Positions 1-7,863 are shown, counted from the first letter of the stretch. The stretch: DNA of 64,000 bases from an uncultured Paracoccaceae bacterium (GCA_947499635.1 CANMPD010000015.1:24557-88556), one strand, 5' to 3'. A program made the numbers and translations. The notes: generated by a model not told the origin, from the letters alone.

Positions 1-367
1 TCATCGTGGATTTTTGAATGTTGCCAAATTCAGCGTATTCAATGCCGTACCATGCGAATATTAAGCCAAAAGACATTACGGCGATCATCACAAAGAGAGT
101 TTGCATTAGCTTTAGGACAGGGTGCTTGGCGTCGGGAATGACTTGAACGTCGAAATGTGTGCCATCCCATACGGCGACCATTGAGCCGATCATTACGATC
201 CATACAAAGATAAACGTGGCCAGTTCTTCGGTCCACAAATAGACAGGAATTATTCCCGTATAACGCGCCAAGACTTGCATGCTGACGGGGACTGCCAAGA
301 CGCCGATAAGGCATGCCAATAGAACGCGCAACGCGGCGCAGAAATTTTCGAGTAGACGACCGGTCAT
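1..367 (-). CDS. dctQ: TRAP transporter small permease, DctQ-like (partial, runs off left edge)
   Basis: Membrane subunit of a tripartite ATP-independent periplasmic transporter. On the minus strand an ATG at 367 opens a frame that stays open through 122 codons to the window edge, so the C-terminus is missing. The frame begins MTGRLLENFCAALRVLL and has two hydrophobic segments (about residues 12-30 and 47-65) around the DctQ-typical VLARYTG...WTEELATFIFVWIVMIGSMVAVWDGTHFDVQV. A good RBS (GGAG, six bases before the ATG) supports the start. It lies 65 bases downstream of the dctP-like gene on the same strand, with a hairpin between them. A 117-codon open frame on the same strand in another frame is a shadow. 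The large permease dctM should lie beyond the left edge. Confidence 0.85.
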   Translation of the reverse strand, partial: MTGRLLENFCAALRVLLACLIGVLAVPVSMQVLARYTGIIPVYLWTEELATFIFVWIVMIGSMVAVWDGTHFDVQVIPDAKHPVLKLMQTLFVMIAVMSFGLIFAWYGIEYAEFGNIQKSTM

Positions 368-385
368 TGTAGCTCCGTTTAAATA

Positions 386-417
386 AAACCACCGGGCCTT
401 AGGTGCACCGGTGGTTT
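386..417 (-). terminator. dctP-dctQ intercistronic hairpin (partial terminator)
   Basis: A perfect 10-bp inverted repeat (AAACCACCGG at 386-395, CCGGTGGTTT at 408-417) with a 12-base loop lies between dctP and dctQ. Read on the minus strand it is followed by TATTT, as in an intrinsic terminator. Such structures after a binding-protein gene usually let only part of transcription through, so the binding protein is made in excess over the membrane subunits (inference). Confidence 0.7.
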
Positions 418-432
418 CGGGTCATATCGGAT

Positions 433-1428
433 TTATTGTGCGCGGATTGCGTTCAAAAGGTCCGTTGCGCCCAGTTCGGCCGCATAGGCGTCTTGTACTG
501 GGATCACCATATCGAGTAGTTTTTCACGGCCTGCAAATTCAGTGACGTGGACTTGGCCAGCGTCGATCATTTGCTGCATTTTTTCCGCGTCTTGGCTGCT
601 CTCTAGTTGGCGACCAAAGGCACCGGCTTCCACGCCAGCTTCCAAAACAGCCGTTTGGAGTGCTTCGGGCAATTTGCGGAAGGTTTTTTCTGCAACCACA
701 ATTGGGCGAACAGTTATAGCATGTTTAGTGAGCGTGATATTTGGCGCTACTTCGTAAAACTTGAGGTTCTGAATAGATGCGGCTTCGTTTTCAAATCCTG
801 CAATGACGCCTGTTTGGATCGCATTGTAGACTTCGTTATATGCAATCGCAGAAGGGGCGGCCTGGATGGCTGAAAAGATTTGTGCCTGAATTGGCGCACC
901 CATCACGCGCATCTTGTGACCTGTTAAGTCGTCGATATTTGCAATTGCATCAGCGGATGCCAAGTTTCGAACACCGCCACCAGCATAACCAATGACGCGA
1001 ATATCTGCTTTGTCGAGTAGCTCGGCTTCTAGTGGTGCCATAACGCCCGATGAAAGGGCAGTGTTCCAATGGGCTAGATCACGAAACAGGAACGGCATGT
1101 CCATGAGCGGGATAGATGGCGCGAATGTTGCCATGTTAGATGGCGCCATGATTGCGTAATCAATTGCGACACCTTGCTGTAGGAACGTTACGAAATCGCT
1201 TTCATCCCCCAATTCACCATTGAGGCGCAGGTCAAATTCAATTTCCCCGTCATAGTTCTCGCTTACCAGCTTTTCGAACTGACGTAACGTCTTGGTGTAG
1301 GCGTGCTCTTCATCGAATAAGCTCGCACCGCGCAGTGTAATGGAATCTGCCGATGCAATAGATGTTGTTAATGCTGATGCTGCAATGGTCGCACCAAAAA
1401 TTCGCGTAAAGCGTGTGTAAATAGTCAT
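433..1428 (-). CDS. dctP: TRAP transporter substrate-binding protein, DctP family
   Basis: Periplasmic solute receptor of a TRAP transporter. It has an N-terminal signal peptide (positive IYTRFTRIF, hydrophobic GATIAASALTTSIASA, cleavage near ASA-DS). The family core is visible: a central LDDLTGHKMRVMGAP region holding the substrate-carboxylate arginine, and the AYNEVYNAIQTGVIAGFENEAAS block. The start is taken at 1428 because GGGAGG lies six bases upstream; the open frame could extend 12 codons further but without an RBS. Length 331 aa is normal. It is transcribed away from the SDR gene and is followed by dctQ. Ligand class is not shown directly. The conserved arginine and the neighbouring sugar-acid enzymes suggest an organic or sugar acid. 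Confidence 0.9.
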   Translation of the reverse strand: MTIYTRFTRIFGATIAASALTTSIASADSITLRGASLFDEEHAYTKTLRQFEKLVSENYDGEIEFDLRLNGELGDESDFVTFLQQGVAIDYAIMAPSNMATFAPSIPLMDMPFLFRDLAHWNTALSSGVMAPLEAELLDKADIRVIGYAGGGVRNLASADAIANIDDLTGHKMRVMGAPIQAQIFSAIQAAPSAIAYNEVYNAIQTGVIAGFENEAASIQNLKFYEVAPNITLTKHAITVRPIVVAEKTFRKLPEALQTAVLEAGVEAGAFGRQLESSQDAEKMQQMIDAGQVHVTEFAGREKLLDMVIPVQDAYAAELGATDLLNAIRAQ

Positions 1429-1940
1429 GATATCCTCCCAGAATAAGCCCGATCTCTCCTCCAAGATCGTTCGAGCTTTGGGTGATTAAGACGTATGAAT
1501 TTGTAATCTGTCAACTAACATTTGTAATTATTTGCATTGCAAATTTAATATTGCTCGGATACGACGAGGCGAGATTTCGTCCGTTGGAGGGTCTAAATGG
1601 CGATATTCACGCGGGAAGTGGGACGTAGTTTTCCTGCATTTAGATTGTATTTTGCTCGTGATGTTTGTGCCGTTTGATTGTGAAATTGGATTTATTATCA
1701 GTATGTTGCATAAATAAACGTCAAATGTTTAAAGTGGCTTTCCCCATACATGGTGTTAGACTGACGACATATGAGGTGTGCAACGTTCTTACCTCATCAC
1801 TTGATGGGCGCGCAGAAGTGTCTGTCCTGGGAGAGAAAGTTGTAAACTGCTTGCAGTTTGCATCGACATTCACAGCTTTTGAGCAGACGGGACTGCCTGT
1901 CGATCAAGGCTGTGCTAAGTTTTGAAAACCGGAGGAAACT
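1429..1940. other. Divergent intergenic region between dctP and the SDR gene
   Basis: About 510 bases without a convincing gene. The half next to dctP is AT-rich and contains repeated TTGTAAT elements and a perfect inverted repeat (separate entry). The open frames inside (1532-1717, 1665-1925) have no homology-like features and no ribosome sites. The SDR gene has a strong RBS (GGAGGAAACT) directly before its ATG. I see no convincing -35/-10 pair for it. Confidence 0.6.
1516..1544. promoter_or_regulatory. Putative operator upstream of first dctP
   Basis: TAACATTTGTAA (1516-1527) overlaps TTGTAATTATTTG (1522-1534), and these run into a perfect inverted repeat ATTTGCA-T-TGCAAAT (1530-1544). Both of the first two strings recur upstream of the second dctP (4679-4690 and 4717-4729). 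This repetition at two functionally related promoters is the evidence for a shared regulator site. The regulator itself is not in the window. Confidence 0.5.
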
Positions 1941-2687
1941 ATGAAATTCAAAGGTAAAGTAGCAATTGTTACTGGTGGTGGTCGCGATATCGGTCGTGCC
2001 TGTGTGATGGATTTGGCTGCACAGGGTGCAAAAGTTGCTATTAACTATCATGCGAGCTCCGAGGGTGCAGAATCTGCCGTTGCGGAAATCAAGGCTGCTG
2101 GTGGCGAAGCTTTTGCAATGCAAGGTGACATGACCAAAGAAGCGGACGTTCAGGCACTGGTTGCCAAGACTGTTGCAGAGTTCGGTAAAGTTGACATTCT
2201 AACACATGTGACGGGCGGTATTCTTGCGCGCGTCAATATGGATGTAATGACGGTCGCTCACTGGCAAGCCGTTATGGATGTGAACCTGACATCTTTTGTT
2301 TTGATGGTGCGTGACTGCCTACCGCATATGGGTGAAGGGTCATCTATTGTATCCATCGCGTCCCAAGCAGGTCGTGACGGCGGTGGCGGTGGCGCAACGG
2401 CGTACGGTGCTTCCAAAGGTGCAATCATGACGTTAACGCGCGGTTTGGCCAAAGAATTGGGTCCAAAGATTCGCGTCAACTCCCTGTGCCCAGGTATGAT
2501 CGACACGGATTTCCACAACATCTTTACCAAAGACGAAGTGCGCGCGCATGTTGCGAGTATCACACCGCTCAAGCGTGAAGGTACATCGGAAGAAGTTGCT
2601 AAGGCTGCAAGCTTTCTAGCATCTGACGAAGCGTCCTTTATCACCGGCGCAAATGTCGACATCAATGGTGGTTTGGTCTTCTCGTAA
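1941..2687 (+). CDS. SDR-family NAD(P)-dependent oxidoreductase (FabG-like)
   Basis: Classical short-chain dehydrogenase/reductase, 248 aa. Visible are the nucleotide-binding TGGGRDIG (residues 11-18), an acidic D63 after the third strand, catalytic S141 (SIASQAG) and the Y155-x-x-x-K159 pair (YGASK), and the C-terminal GANVDINGG. The usual NNAG motif reads HVTGG (89-93), a departure from the family rule. The RBS GGAGGAAACT precedes the ATG. The gene is followed by a ketoglutaric semialdehyde dehydrogenase and sits between two TRAP loci, so a role in oxidising or reducing a sugar acid intermediate is likely. The general fold also fits 3-oxoacyl-ACP or glucose dehydrogenases; the exact substrate cannot be read from sequence. 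Confidence 0.85.
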   Translation: MKFKGKVAIVTGGGRDIGRACVMDLAAQGAKVAINYHASSEGAESAVAEIKAAGGEAFAMQGDMTKEADVQALVAKTVAEFGKVDILTHVTGGILARVNMDVMTVAHWQAVMDVNLTSFVLMVRDCLPHMGEGSSIVSIASQAGRDGGGGGATAYGASKGAIMTLTRGLAKELGPKIRVNSLCPGMIDTDFHNIFTKDEVRAHVASITPLKREGTSEEVAKAASFLASDEASFITGANVDINGGLVFS

Positions 2688-2711
2688 GGCTTTGACCGAT
2701 CATGAATTTTT

Positions 2712-2735
2712 ATGGCGGCCCTTTGTGGTCGCCAT
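2712..2735 (+). terminator. Hairpin between SDR and aldehyde dehydrogenase genes
   Basis: ATGGCGGCC (2712-2720) pairs with GGTCGCCAT (2727-2735), nine pairs with one G-U, loop of six. It is followed by GATTTTGG, a weak U tract. It is a leaky terminator or processing site between two genes that are probably co-transcribed. Confidence 0.45.
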
Positions 2736-2807
2736 GATTTTGGCGGGACCACATCTGCTGGGCCATATTCGACTGGGCTTGATAGCCCATAGCTGAAGGA
2801 AAGAATC

Positions 2808-4316
2808 ATGCTGACAGGAAAACATCTGATTGCTGGTGAATGGGTTGAGTCAGAGACCACCTTTGCCAATGAACCGGTCTCTGGTGAGGCGGATCACTTC
2901 GCCGTAGGGTCCGTTGAGCTGGTTAACCGTGCGGTGGAAGCTGCCGAAGAGGCCTTCTGGAGCTATGGTTACAGCTCAGGCGCAACACGCGCTGCGTTTT
3001 TACGTCGGATTGCCGACGAAATCGACGCACGTGGTGAAGACATCACAGCACAAGGCGTGAAAGAAACAGGCCTGCCTGAGGCACGTTTGAATGGCGAACG
3101 TGGCCGTACAGTTGGCCAGTTGCGCTTGTTTGCTGACGTTGTTGAAGAAGGATCTCATCTGGATGTGCGCCATGACGAAGCGCTGCCAGATCGCGCACCG
3201 TTGCCACGCCCTGATTTGCGGTTGATGCAGCGCCCAATTGGTCCTGTTGCTGTATTTGGTGCGTCTAACTTTCCGTTGGCATTTTCTACGGCGGGTGGTG
3301 ACACCGCCGCTGCGTTGGCGGCAGGTTGCCCTGTTGTTGTGAAAGGTCACTCTGCGCATCCGGGGGTCTCTGATATCGTGGCACAAGCCATCGCCGCGGC
3401 GATCAAAGCTTGTGACGTCCCTGCGGGCGTCTTTAGCCAGATCCAAGGTGGATCACGTGCGGTTGGAACGGCTGTCGTGCAACATCCACTGATTCGTGCT
3501 GTTGGTTTTACAGGCTCTCTGGGTGGTGGTCGTGCCCTGTTCGATCTATGCGCGGCACGTCCAGAACCTATTCCATTCTTTGGTGAACTTGGATCCGTTA
3601 ACCCGATGTTCATGTTGCCAGAAGCGCTCAAGGCGCGAGGCTCTGCACTTGCGGCGGGGTGGGCACAATCTCTGACGATGGGCGCGGGACAATTCTGCAC
3701 GAACCCTGGGATCGCGGTTGTGCTTGAAGGGCCAGACGGCGAAGCTTTTGTAAAAGAAGCTGCTGCTGGGTTGGAGCCTGTTGCGGCTCAGACGATGTTA
3801 ACCAATGGTATTGGCGCGGCTTATCAGGCTGGATGTGACCGTATGAATAATGCAGCTGAGGTTGCGACTGTGCTTCCGGGTGCATATTCAGATCGTGAGG
3901 CCTCTCCGGCGTTGTTTACAACCACGGGCGATGCATGGTTAGCAAATGCTGACCTGAGCGAAGAAGTATTTGGTCCGCTGGGCGTTGTCGTAACGGTTCG
4001 GGATGCAGCGCAAATGCTTGAGCTTGCACGTTCGCTTGAAGGTCAATTGACATGTACGCTGCACATGGATGCAGGTGATACGGATCAAGCACGTGTGCTT
4101 ATGCCGACACTTGAACGCAAAGCTGGGCGGGTTTTGGCCAATGGTTTCCCGACGGGCGTCGAAGTGAGTGCGACGATGGTGCATGGCGGTCCATACCCCG
4201 CCTCGACAAACTTTGGCGCTACATCCGTAGGGACGATGTCTATCCGCCGTTTCTTGCGTCCTGTGTGCTACCAGAATTTACCAACAGAGATTCTACCTGC
4301 TGAATTACAGGCTTAA
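2808..4316 (+). CDS. Alpha-ketoglutaric semialdehyde dehydrogenase (aldehyde dehydrogenase superfamily)
   Basis: Oxidises 2,5-dioxopentanoate (alpha-ketoglutaric semialdehyde) to 2-oxoglutarate with NAD(P)+, the last step of the oxidative pathways for aldarates, uronates, pentoses and hydroxyproline. The 502-aa protein shows the ALDH catalytic set: N154 (GASNFPLAFS), E260 (FFGELGSVNP) and nucleophile C297 (GAGQFCTNPG). The AFSTAGGDTAAALAAGCPVVVKGH block is typical of the KGSADH/fatty-aldehyde DH subgroup rather than of betaine or succinate semialdehyde enzymes. RBS AAGGAA lies before the ATG. It follows the SDR gene by 120 bases and ends at a strong bidirectional hairpin. The TRAP neighbours fit a sugar-acid catabolic locus; subgroup assignment is by motif memory, not by alignment. 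Confidence 0.85.
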   Translation: MLTGKHLIAGEWVESETTFANEPVSGEADHFAVGSVELVNRAVEAAEEAFWSYGYSSGATRAAFLRRIADEIDARGEDITAQGVKETGLPEARLNGERGRTVGQLRLFADVVEEGSHLDVRHDEALPDRAPLPRPDLRLMQRPIGPVAVFGASNFPLAFSTAGGDTAAALAAGCPVVVKGHSAHPGVSDIVAQAIAAAIKACDVPAGVFSQIQGGSRAVGTAVVQHPLIRAVGFTGSLGGGRALFDLCAARPEPIPFFGELGSVNPMFMLPEALKARGSALAAGWAQSLTMGAGQFCTNPGIAVVLEGPDGEAFVKEAAAGLEPVAAQTMLTNGIGAAYQAGCDRMNNAAEVATVLPGAYSDREASPALFTTTGDAWLANADLSEEVFGPLGVVVTVRDAAQMLELARSLEGQLTCTLHMDAGDTDQARVLMPTLERKAGRVLANGFPTGVEVSATMVHGGPYPASTNFGATSVGTMSIRRFLRPVCYQNLPTEILPAELQA

Positions 4317-4364
4317 CGGGCTATTTATTGGGTTTACGGACCCATCGTTCTGTCGAGAATTGGC

Positions 4365-4403
4365 AATACAAAAGGCGGGCTGTTGTGGCTCGCCTTTTGT
4401 ATT
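4365..4403 (+). terminator. Bidirectional intrinsic terminator after aldehyde dehydrogenase
   Basis: AATACAAAAGGCGGGC (4365-4380) pairs with GCTCGCCTTTTGTATT (4388-4403), 16 pairs with one G-U, loop TGTTGTG. A and T runs lie inside the stem base, so it can act in both directions. It separates the catabolic genes from the second TRAP operon. Confidence 0.85.
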
Positions 4404-4475
4404 TGGTGGCTTGGTCTAGACCTCAATGCTTGCCAATTTTGGATTATGAGCCTCAAATGAAAGAAGTTGGAGGTG

Positions 4476-4494
4476 AGATTCGGAGTTCGAATCT
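4476..4494. repeat. Small perfect hairpin
   Basis: AGATTCG (4476-4482), loop GAGTT, CGAATCT (4488-4494). It lies in non-coding DNA. It superficially resembles a tRNA T-arm (GTTCGAATC), but the rest of a tRNA is absent. Function unknown. Confidence 0.4.
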
Positions 4495-4678
4495 TGTGTC
4501 TCTCACTCTATTTTACGTCTGAGTGCGTCTGTTTTGGAGGAAAAACGAGCCAATCTCGTAGTTCGACGCATAAGAAAATTACAATATGCTCGAGATTTTA
4601 AGTCCAATGTTACTTTGGTTTGGAAATTGTTACACTGAAAAACATCGTAATATCTGATAGATAAGAGGTTTTAGAGGG

Positions 4679-4729
4679 TAACATTTGTAAAATTAAGATG
4701 GTGGATAATGAAAATCTTGTAATTATTTG
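4679..4729. promoter_or_regulatory. Putative operator region upstream of second dctP
   Basis: Contains TAACATTTGTAA (4679-4690) and TTGTAATTATTTG (4717-4729), the same strings that overlap at 1516-1534 before the other dctP gene. The second is followed by TAAG, giving an imperfect palindrome CTTGTAA...TTGTAAG. The stretch lies 46-96 bases before the dctP ATG, a normal place for a promoter and operator. Confidence 0.5.
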
Positions 4730-4774
4730 TAAGTTTATCTAAGGATTACGTGACAAACTTTTGGGAGGAAAACT

Positions 4775-5764
4775 ATGTCACTACGTTTCTCGACATCTAT
4801 TGCGACTATTGCGGTTGCCGCTGTGTGCGGTTTGACTGTTGCTGGTTCAGCTCAAGCTGAAAACCTGCGCGGCTGGAATGTACACGTTGAAGACTATCCC
4901 GTGTCTCACGGCATGGAAGCATTTGTAAAAGAAATCACCGATAAGACAGACAGTGAGATTACTGGGAAAGTTTTCCACGGCGGTGTTTTAGGATCTCAGC
5001 CTGACGCGATTGAACAGCTGCGCCTTGGCGCCCTGGATTTTGGTGTATTCAGCATGGGTCCTGTTGGTCAGGTTGTACCTGAAGCAAGCATCGTGTCTCT
5101 GCCTTTCATTTTCAGCTCTGTGGAGGCAATGTATGAGCTGATGGACGGTGAAGCAGGCGAAGCGATTAACGCAGGTCTCGAAGCCAAAGGTATCAAAGCA
5201 CTGGGTTACTATGACGCCGGTGCACGTAGCTTCTATAACTCCAAAAAGGCGATCAATACGCCAGCGGACGTTGAAGGCATGAAAGTGCGCGTCATGAACA
5301 ACGATTTGTTCGTTGGTATGATTGAAGCGATGGGCGGTAACGCGACACCAATGGCATTCGCAGAGGTTTACCAATCTCTGAAAACCGGTGTTGTTGATGG
5401 TGCGGAAAACAATCCACCGTCTTATGAGTCGACCAACCACTTTGAGGTCGCTGGCTTTTATTCATTGTCTCAGCACCTGATCATTCCTGAGTGCCTATGC
5501 ATGTCTCTGCGTACGTGGAACAAGCTGACACCAGAACAGCAAGAAATTGTTGCTGCAGCTGGTAAGCATTCTACGGATTACCAACGTGAGCTGTGGCAGG
5601 AGCGCGAAGTCGCATCCATGGACAAAGTTGTCGATTCAGGCGTCGAAGTGAATATTATTAAAGACAAAGCGCCATTTCAGGCAGCGATGGAACCTGTTTA
5701 TGCAACCTTCTTGGAAGCAAACCCAGACCTGACACCGTTGGTTGAATTGTTCAGATCTAAATAA
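4775..5764 (+). CDS. dctP: TRAP transporter substrate-binding protein, DctP family (second system)
   Basis: Periplasmic solute receptor, 329 aa, with a clear signal peptide (MSLRFSTSIATIAVAAVCGLTVAGSAQA, cleavage before ENLRG). Family hallmarks: NTPADVEGMKVRVMNND with the carboxylate-binding Arg, AFAEVYQSLKTGVVDGAENNPPSYEST, and a C-terminal long helix. The DGAENNPPSY form is the one I associate with uronate- or sugar-acid-binding members (family knowledge, not tested). RBS GGGAGGAAAACT before ATG is strong. It opens the dctPQM operon; the gap to dctQ contains a C/G-rich hairpin. It is clearly a different paralogue from the receptor at 433-1428, sharing only the general DctP pattern. Confidence 0.92.
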   Translation: MSLRFSTSIATIAVAAVCGLTVAGSAQAENLRGWNVHVEDYPVSHGMEAFVKEITDKTDSEITGKVFHGGVLGSQPDAIEQLRLGALDFGVFSMGPVGQVVPEASIVSLPFIFSSVEAMYELMDGEAGEAINAGLEAKGIKALGYYDAGARSFYNSKKAINTPADVEGMKVRVMNNDLFVGMIEAMGGNATPMAFAEVYQSLKTGVVDGAENNPPSYESTNHFEVAGFYSLSQHLIIPECLCMSLRTWNKLTPEQQEIVAAAGKHSTDYQRELWQEREVASMDKVVDSGVEVNIIKDKAPFQAAMEPVYATFLEANPDLTPLVELFRSK

Positions 5765-5791
5765 ATCCTGATCGTTCAAATACAATAATCT

Positions 5792-5823
5792 CGCCCCCCC
5801 CTTCGACCTGATAGGGAGGGGCG
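5792..5823 (+). terminator. dctP-dctQ intercistronic hairpin (second system)
   Basis: CGCCCC (5792-5797) inside a run of eight Cs pairs with GGGGCG (5818-5823), and further C-G pairing with the preceding GGG is possible. It sits in the 79-base gap between dctP and dctQ, in the same position as the hairpin at 386-417 in the first system. There is no U-tract, so an RNA-stability or partial-attenuation role is more likely than full termination. Confidence 0.55.
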
Positions 5824-5843
5824 TTCCATACTAGGGAGCGGGA

Positions 5844-6389
5844 ATGGCACACTATTCAGAAGATCAGGCGTCACAACATTGGGTGATTACGGCTCAATCA
5901 TTATTAGCACGTTTGTGCATCTTGGTTGCATCGATCGCGATGGTTGTCCTTGTGGTTACTTTCGGGTGGCTCGTGTTTGGGCGATATGTACTGAACGTAA
6001 CTCCAACGTGGGTTGAGCAGCTTGCGCTCGTACTAATCTGTTATATTGCATTTATTGGCGCTGCGGTTGGTATCTACGAACAAACGCACCTTGGCGTTAC
6101 AGTGTTTCGTGATTTGTTGCCGAAACAGATGCGCCGTATTGTCTTACTATTTACGGACGTTGTCCTTGCAGGGTTTGGCTTCTTTATGTTGTCTGCGAGC
6201 CTTGAATTATTTGAATTTGGCTGGAGCACACTTTTGCCGATGCTCAATATTCCTGAAAGTATTCGTACACTGCCATCGGTTTTGTGCGGCGGTTTGATCA
6301 TGCTATTTTGTGGCCTTCGTATCGTACTGCGCACGATTGATTTGACCTACAACACACAATTCGTACCCGACCAAGAAGAAGACTACTGA
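5844..6389 (+). CDS. dctQ: TRAP transporter small permease, DctQ-like (second system)
   Basis: Inner-membrane small subunit, 181 aa. It has four hydrophobic segments (about residues 20-45, 58-78, 98-118, 140-162), with the DctQ signatures WVEQLALVLICYIAFIGAAVGIYEQTHLGVTVF and LLPMLNIPESIRTLPSVLCGGLIMLF. An RBS (GGGAGCGGGA) precedes the ATG. It is followed after a single base by dctM (TGA-T-ATG), so the two are translationally linked. DctQ forms the membrane unit with DctM and receives the loaded receptor. Confidence 0.92.
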   Translation: MAHYSEDQASQHWVITAQSLLARLCILVASIAMVVLVVTFGWLVFGRYVLNVTPTWVEQLALVLICYIAFIGAAVGIYEQTHLGVTVFRDLLPKQMRRIVLLFTDVVLAGFGFFMLSASLELFEFGWSTLLPMLNIPESIRTLPSVLCGGLIMLFCGLRIVLRTIDLTYNTQFVPDQEEDY

Positions 6390-6390
6390 T

Positions 6391-7671
6391 ATGGGCCTGA
6401 CTATTCTCCTCGGCGTATTTGCCGCTTCTGTTGTTGTGGGGATCCCAGTGGCCTTTGCCATGGGCCTCTCGGCGCTCATCGCCTTCTGGTATGAAGGCTT
6501 TCCTTTGATGATTACATTCCAACGGGCCGTATCTGGTGTGTCGGTGTTCTCGTTATTGGCAATTCCGTTCTTTGTCTTTGCCGGTGAACTGATGTTACAC
6601 GGCGGCATCGCAATCCGTTTGGTCCGTTTCGCGCAATCATTGGTTGGCCATGTTCGTGGCGGTTTGGCGTCCGTAAACATTTTCTCATCAATGTTATTCG
6701 GCGGTATTTCTGGCTCTGCCATTGCCGATATCTCGGCACTTGGGTCGCTTTTGATTCCCGTCATGAAAGAGCGTGGATATCGTCCTGATTATGCGGTGAA
6801 CGTGACAGTGACATCGTCAATTGCAGGTATCGTCATTCCGCCCAGCCACAACATGATCATTTTTGCTGTTGCTGCGGGCGGCGGGATTTCTATCTCCAAA
6901 CTCTTCCTGGCGGGCGTTGTACCGGGTCTCTTGATGTGTACCTGTCTTGCCATTGCAGCTTACTTCATTGCCCTTAAACACAACTATCCCGCAGAGCCTT
7001 TCCCTGGTTGGAGAGCCGTTGCGATGTCAGCCGTATCCGCTGTGCCTGGTTTGATTACGGCGGTTATCATTGTGGGTGGTGTTTTGTCTGGTATCTTTAC
7101 CGTGACGGAATCTGGTGCCTTTGGTGCGATCTATGCTCTGCTGCTGACAGCCTTTTGTTATCGCACGTTGACGTGGGAAGGGTTCGTGACATCTGTTACT
7201 CAGGCCGTGCGTACCACTGCGATGGTTATGATCCTGATTTCGTTTGCGAGCTCGTTTGCATATTTGCTGGCGCTGTACCAGGTGCCGGAAAAGCTGGGCG
7301 ATTTGTTGATCGGGATTTCCGAAAACAAATTTGTCATCCTCATGATGATCAACGTAATCTTGCTGATGCTTGGGATGATCATGGATATGGCGGCTTTGAT
7401 CTTGATCTGTACGCCAATCTTCCTTCCTATCGCCAAAAGCATCGGTATGGATCCAACGCAATTTGGTATCATGATGCTGATCAACCTTGGTCTTGGATTG
7501 TGTACGCCGCCCGTGGGAACCTGTCTGTTTGTTGGTTGTGCCGTTGGCAAGATCAAGATTGAACAGGCGCTTAAATCCATCTGGCCATTCTATCTGGCTT
7601 TGTTGGGTGCTTTGATCTTGATCACCTACGTACCTGCGTTTTCACTATGGCTGCCGTCTATTCTGGATTGA
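6391..7671 (+). CDS. dctM: TRAP transporter large permease, DctM
   Basis: Large membrane subunit that carries out sodium-coupled transport; 426 aa, a normal size, with about 12 hydrophobic segments. The family signatures are clear: FAMGLSALIAFW near the N-terminus, AIPFFVFAGELMLHGGIA, MLFGGISGSAIADISALGSLLIPVMKERGY, IPPSHNMIIFA, and the C-terminal LGLCTPPVGTCLFVGCAVGKIKIEQALKSIWPFY. The ATG lies one base after the dctQ stop; there is no room for a separate promoter. A terminator hairpin follows at 7703-7730. With dctP and dctQ it makes a complete transporter. Confidence 0.95.
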   Translation: MGLTILLGVFAASVVVGIPVAFAMGLSALIAFWYEGFPLMITFQRAVSGVSVFSLLAIPFFVFAGELMLHGGIAIRLVRFAQSLVGHVRGGLASVNIFSSMLFGGISGSAIADISALGSLLIPVMKERGYRPDYAVNVTVTSSIAGIVIPPSHNMIIFAVAAGGGISISKLFLAGVVPGLLMCTCLAIAAYFIALKHNYPAEPFPGWRAVAMSAVSAVPGLITAVIIVGGVLSGIFTVTESGAFGAIYALLLTAFCYRTLTWEGFVTSVTQAVRTTAMVMILISFASSFAYLLALYQVPEKLGDLLIGISENKFVILMMINVILLMLGMIMDMAALILICTPIFLPIAKSIGMDPTQFGIMMLINLGLGLCTPPVGTCLFVGCAVGKIKIEQALKSIWPFYLALLGALILITYVPAFSLWLPSILD

Positions 7672-7702
7672 TCTAAAAAGCCTAAGTTTAATGTGTCTGA
7701 CG

Positions 7703-7730
7703 CGCCCCGATACCTGTTGGTGTCGGGGCG
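7703..7730 (+). terminator. Terminator after dctPQM
   Basis: CGCCCCGATA (7703-7712) pairs with TGTCGGGGCG (7721-7730), ten pairs with one G-U or mismatch and a loop of eight. The 3' side runs into TGTTGTGTTT. Its position directly after dctM fits the end of the operon. Confidence 0.7.
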
Positions 7731-7863
7731 TGTTGTGTTTAGAGGTCGGTTGATTGAAGCCAGCACTGTCAAGGTTGCCTGCCTCTCATTTTCTTCACAC
7801 AGAGCTGGGTTCTTTCTACATCCTTCTCTGGCGTCTTGTTGCTGCACATAGTAGTCAGGCGCA

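Larger units (their letters stand above)
4317..4774. other. Intergenic region before second TRAP operon
   Basis: About 460 bases. It starts with a strong terminator hairpin (4365-4403), continues with a second small perfect hairpin (4476-4494), and ends in a very AT-rich stretch (4550-4760) that holds two copies of motifs shared with the first dctP promoter. The open frame at 4328-4522 spans the terminator, has no RBS and is rejected as a gene. Confidence 0.6.

Noticed and set aside
1665..1925. 86-codon frame in the divergent dctP/SDR region
   Set aside because: No RBS, mixed composition, and it lies in a regulatory region.
2258..2869. 203-codon open frame opposite the SDR gene
   Set aside because: Shadow of the SDR codon pattern; spans the SDR-aldehyde dehydrogenase junction without own signals.
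4470..4508. tRNA-like remnant (AGTTCGAATCT resembling a T-arm)
   Set aside because: Only a 7-bp hairpin is present; no acceptor, anticodon or D-arm can be drawn. Not a tRNA, and no integrase is nearby.
4328..4522. 64-codon open frame after the aldehyde dehydrogenase
   Set aside because: It crosses a strong terminator hairpin, has no RBS and no recognisable features.
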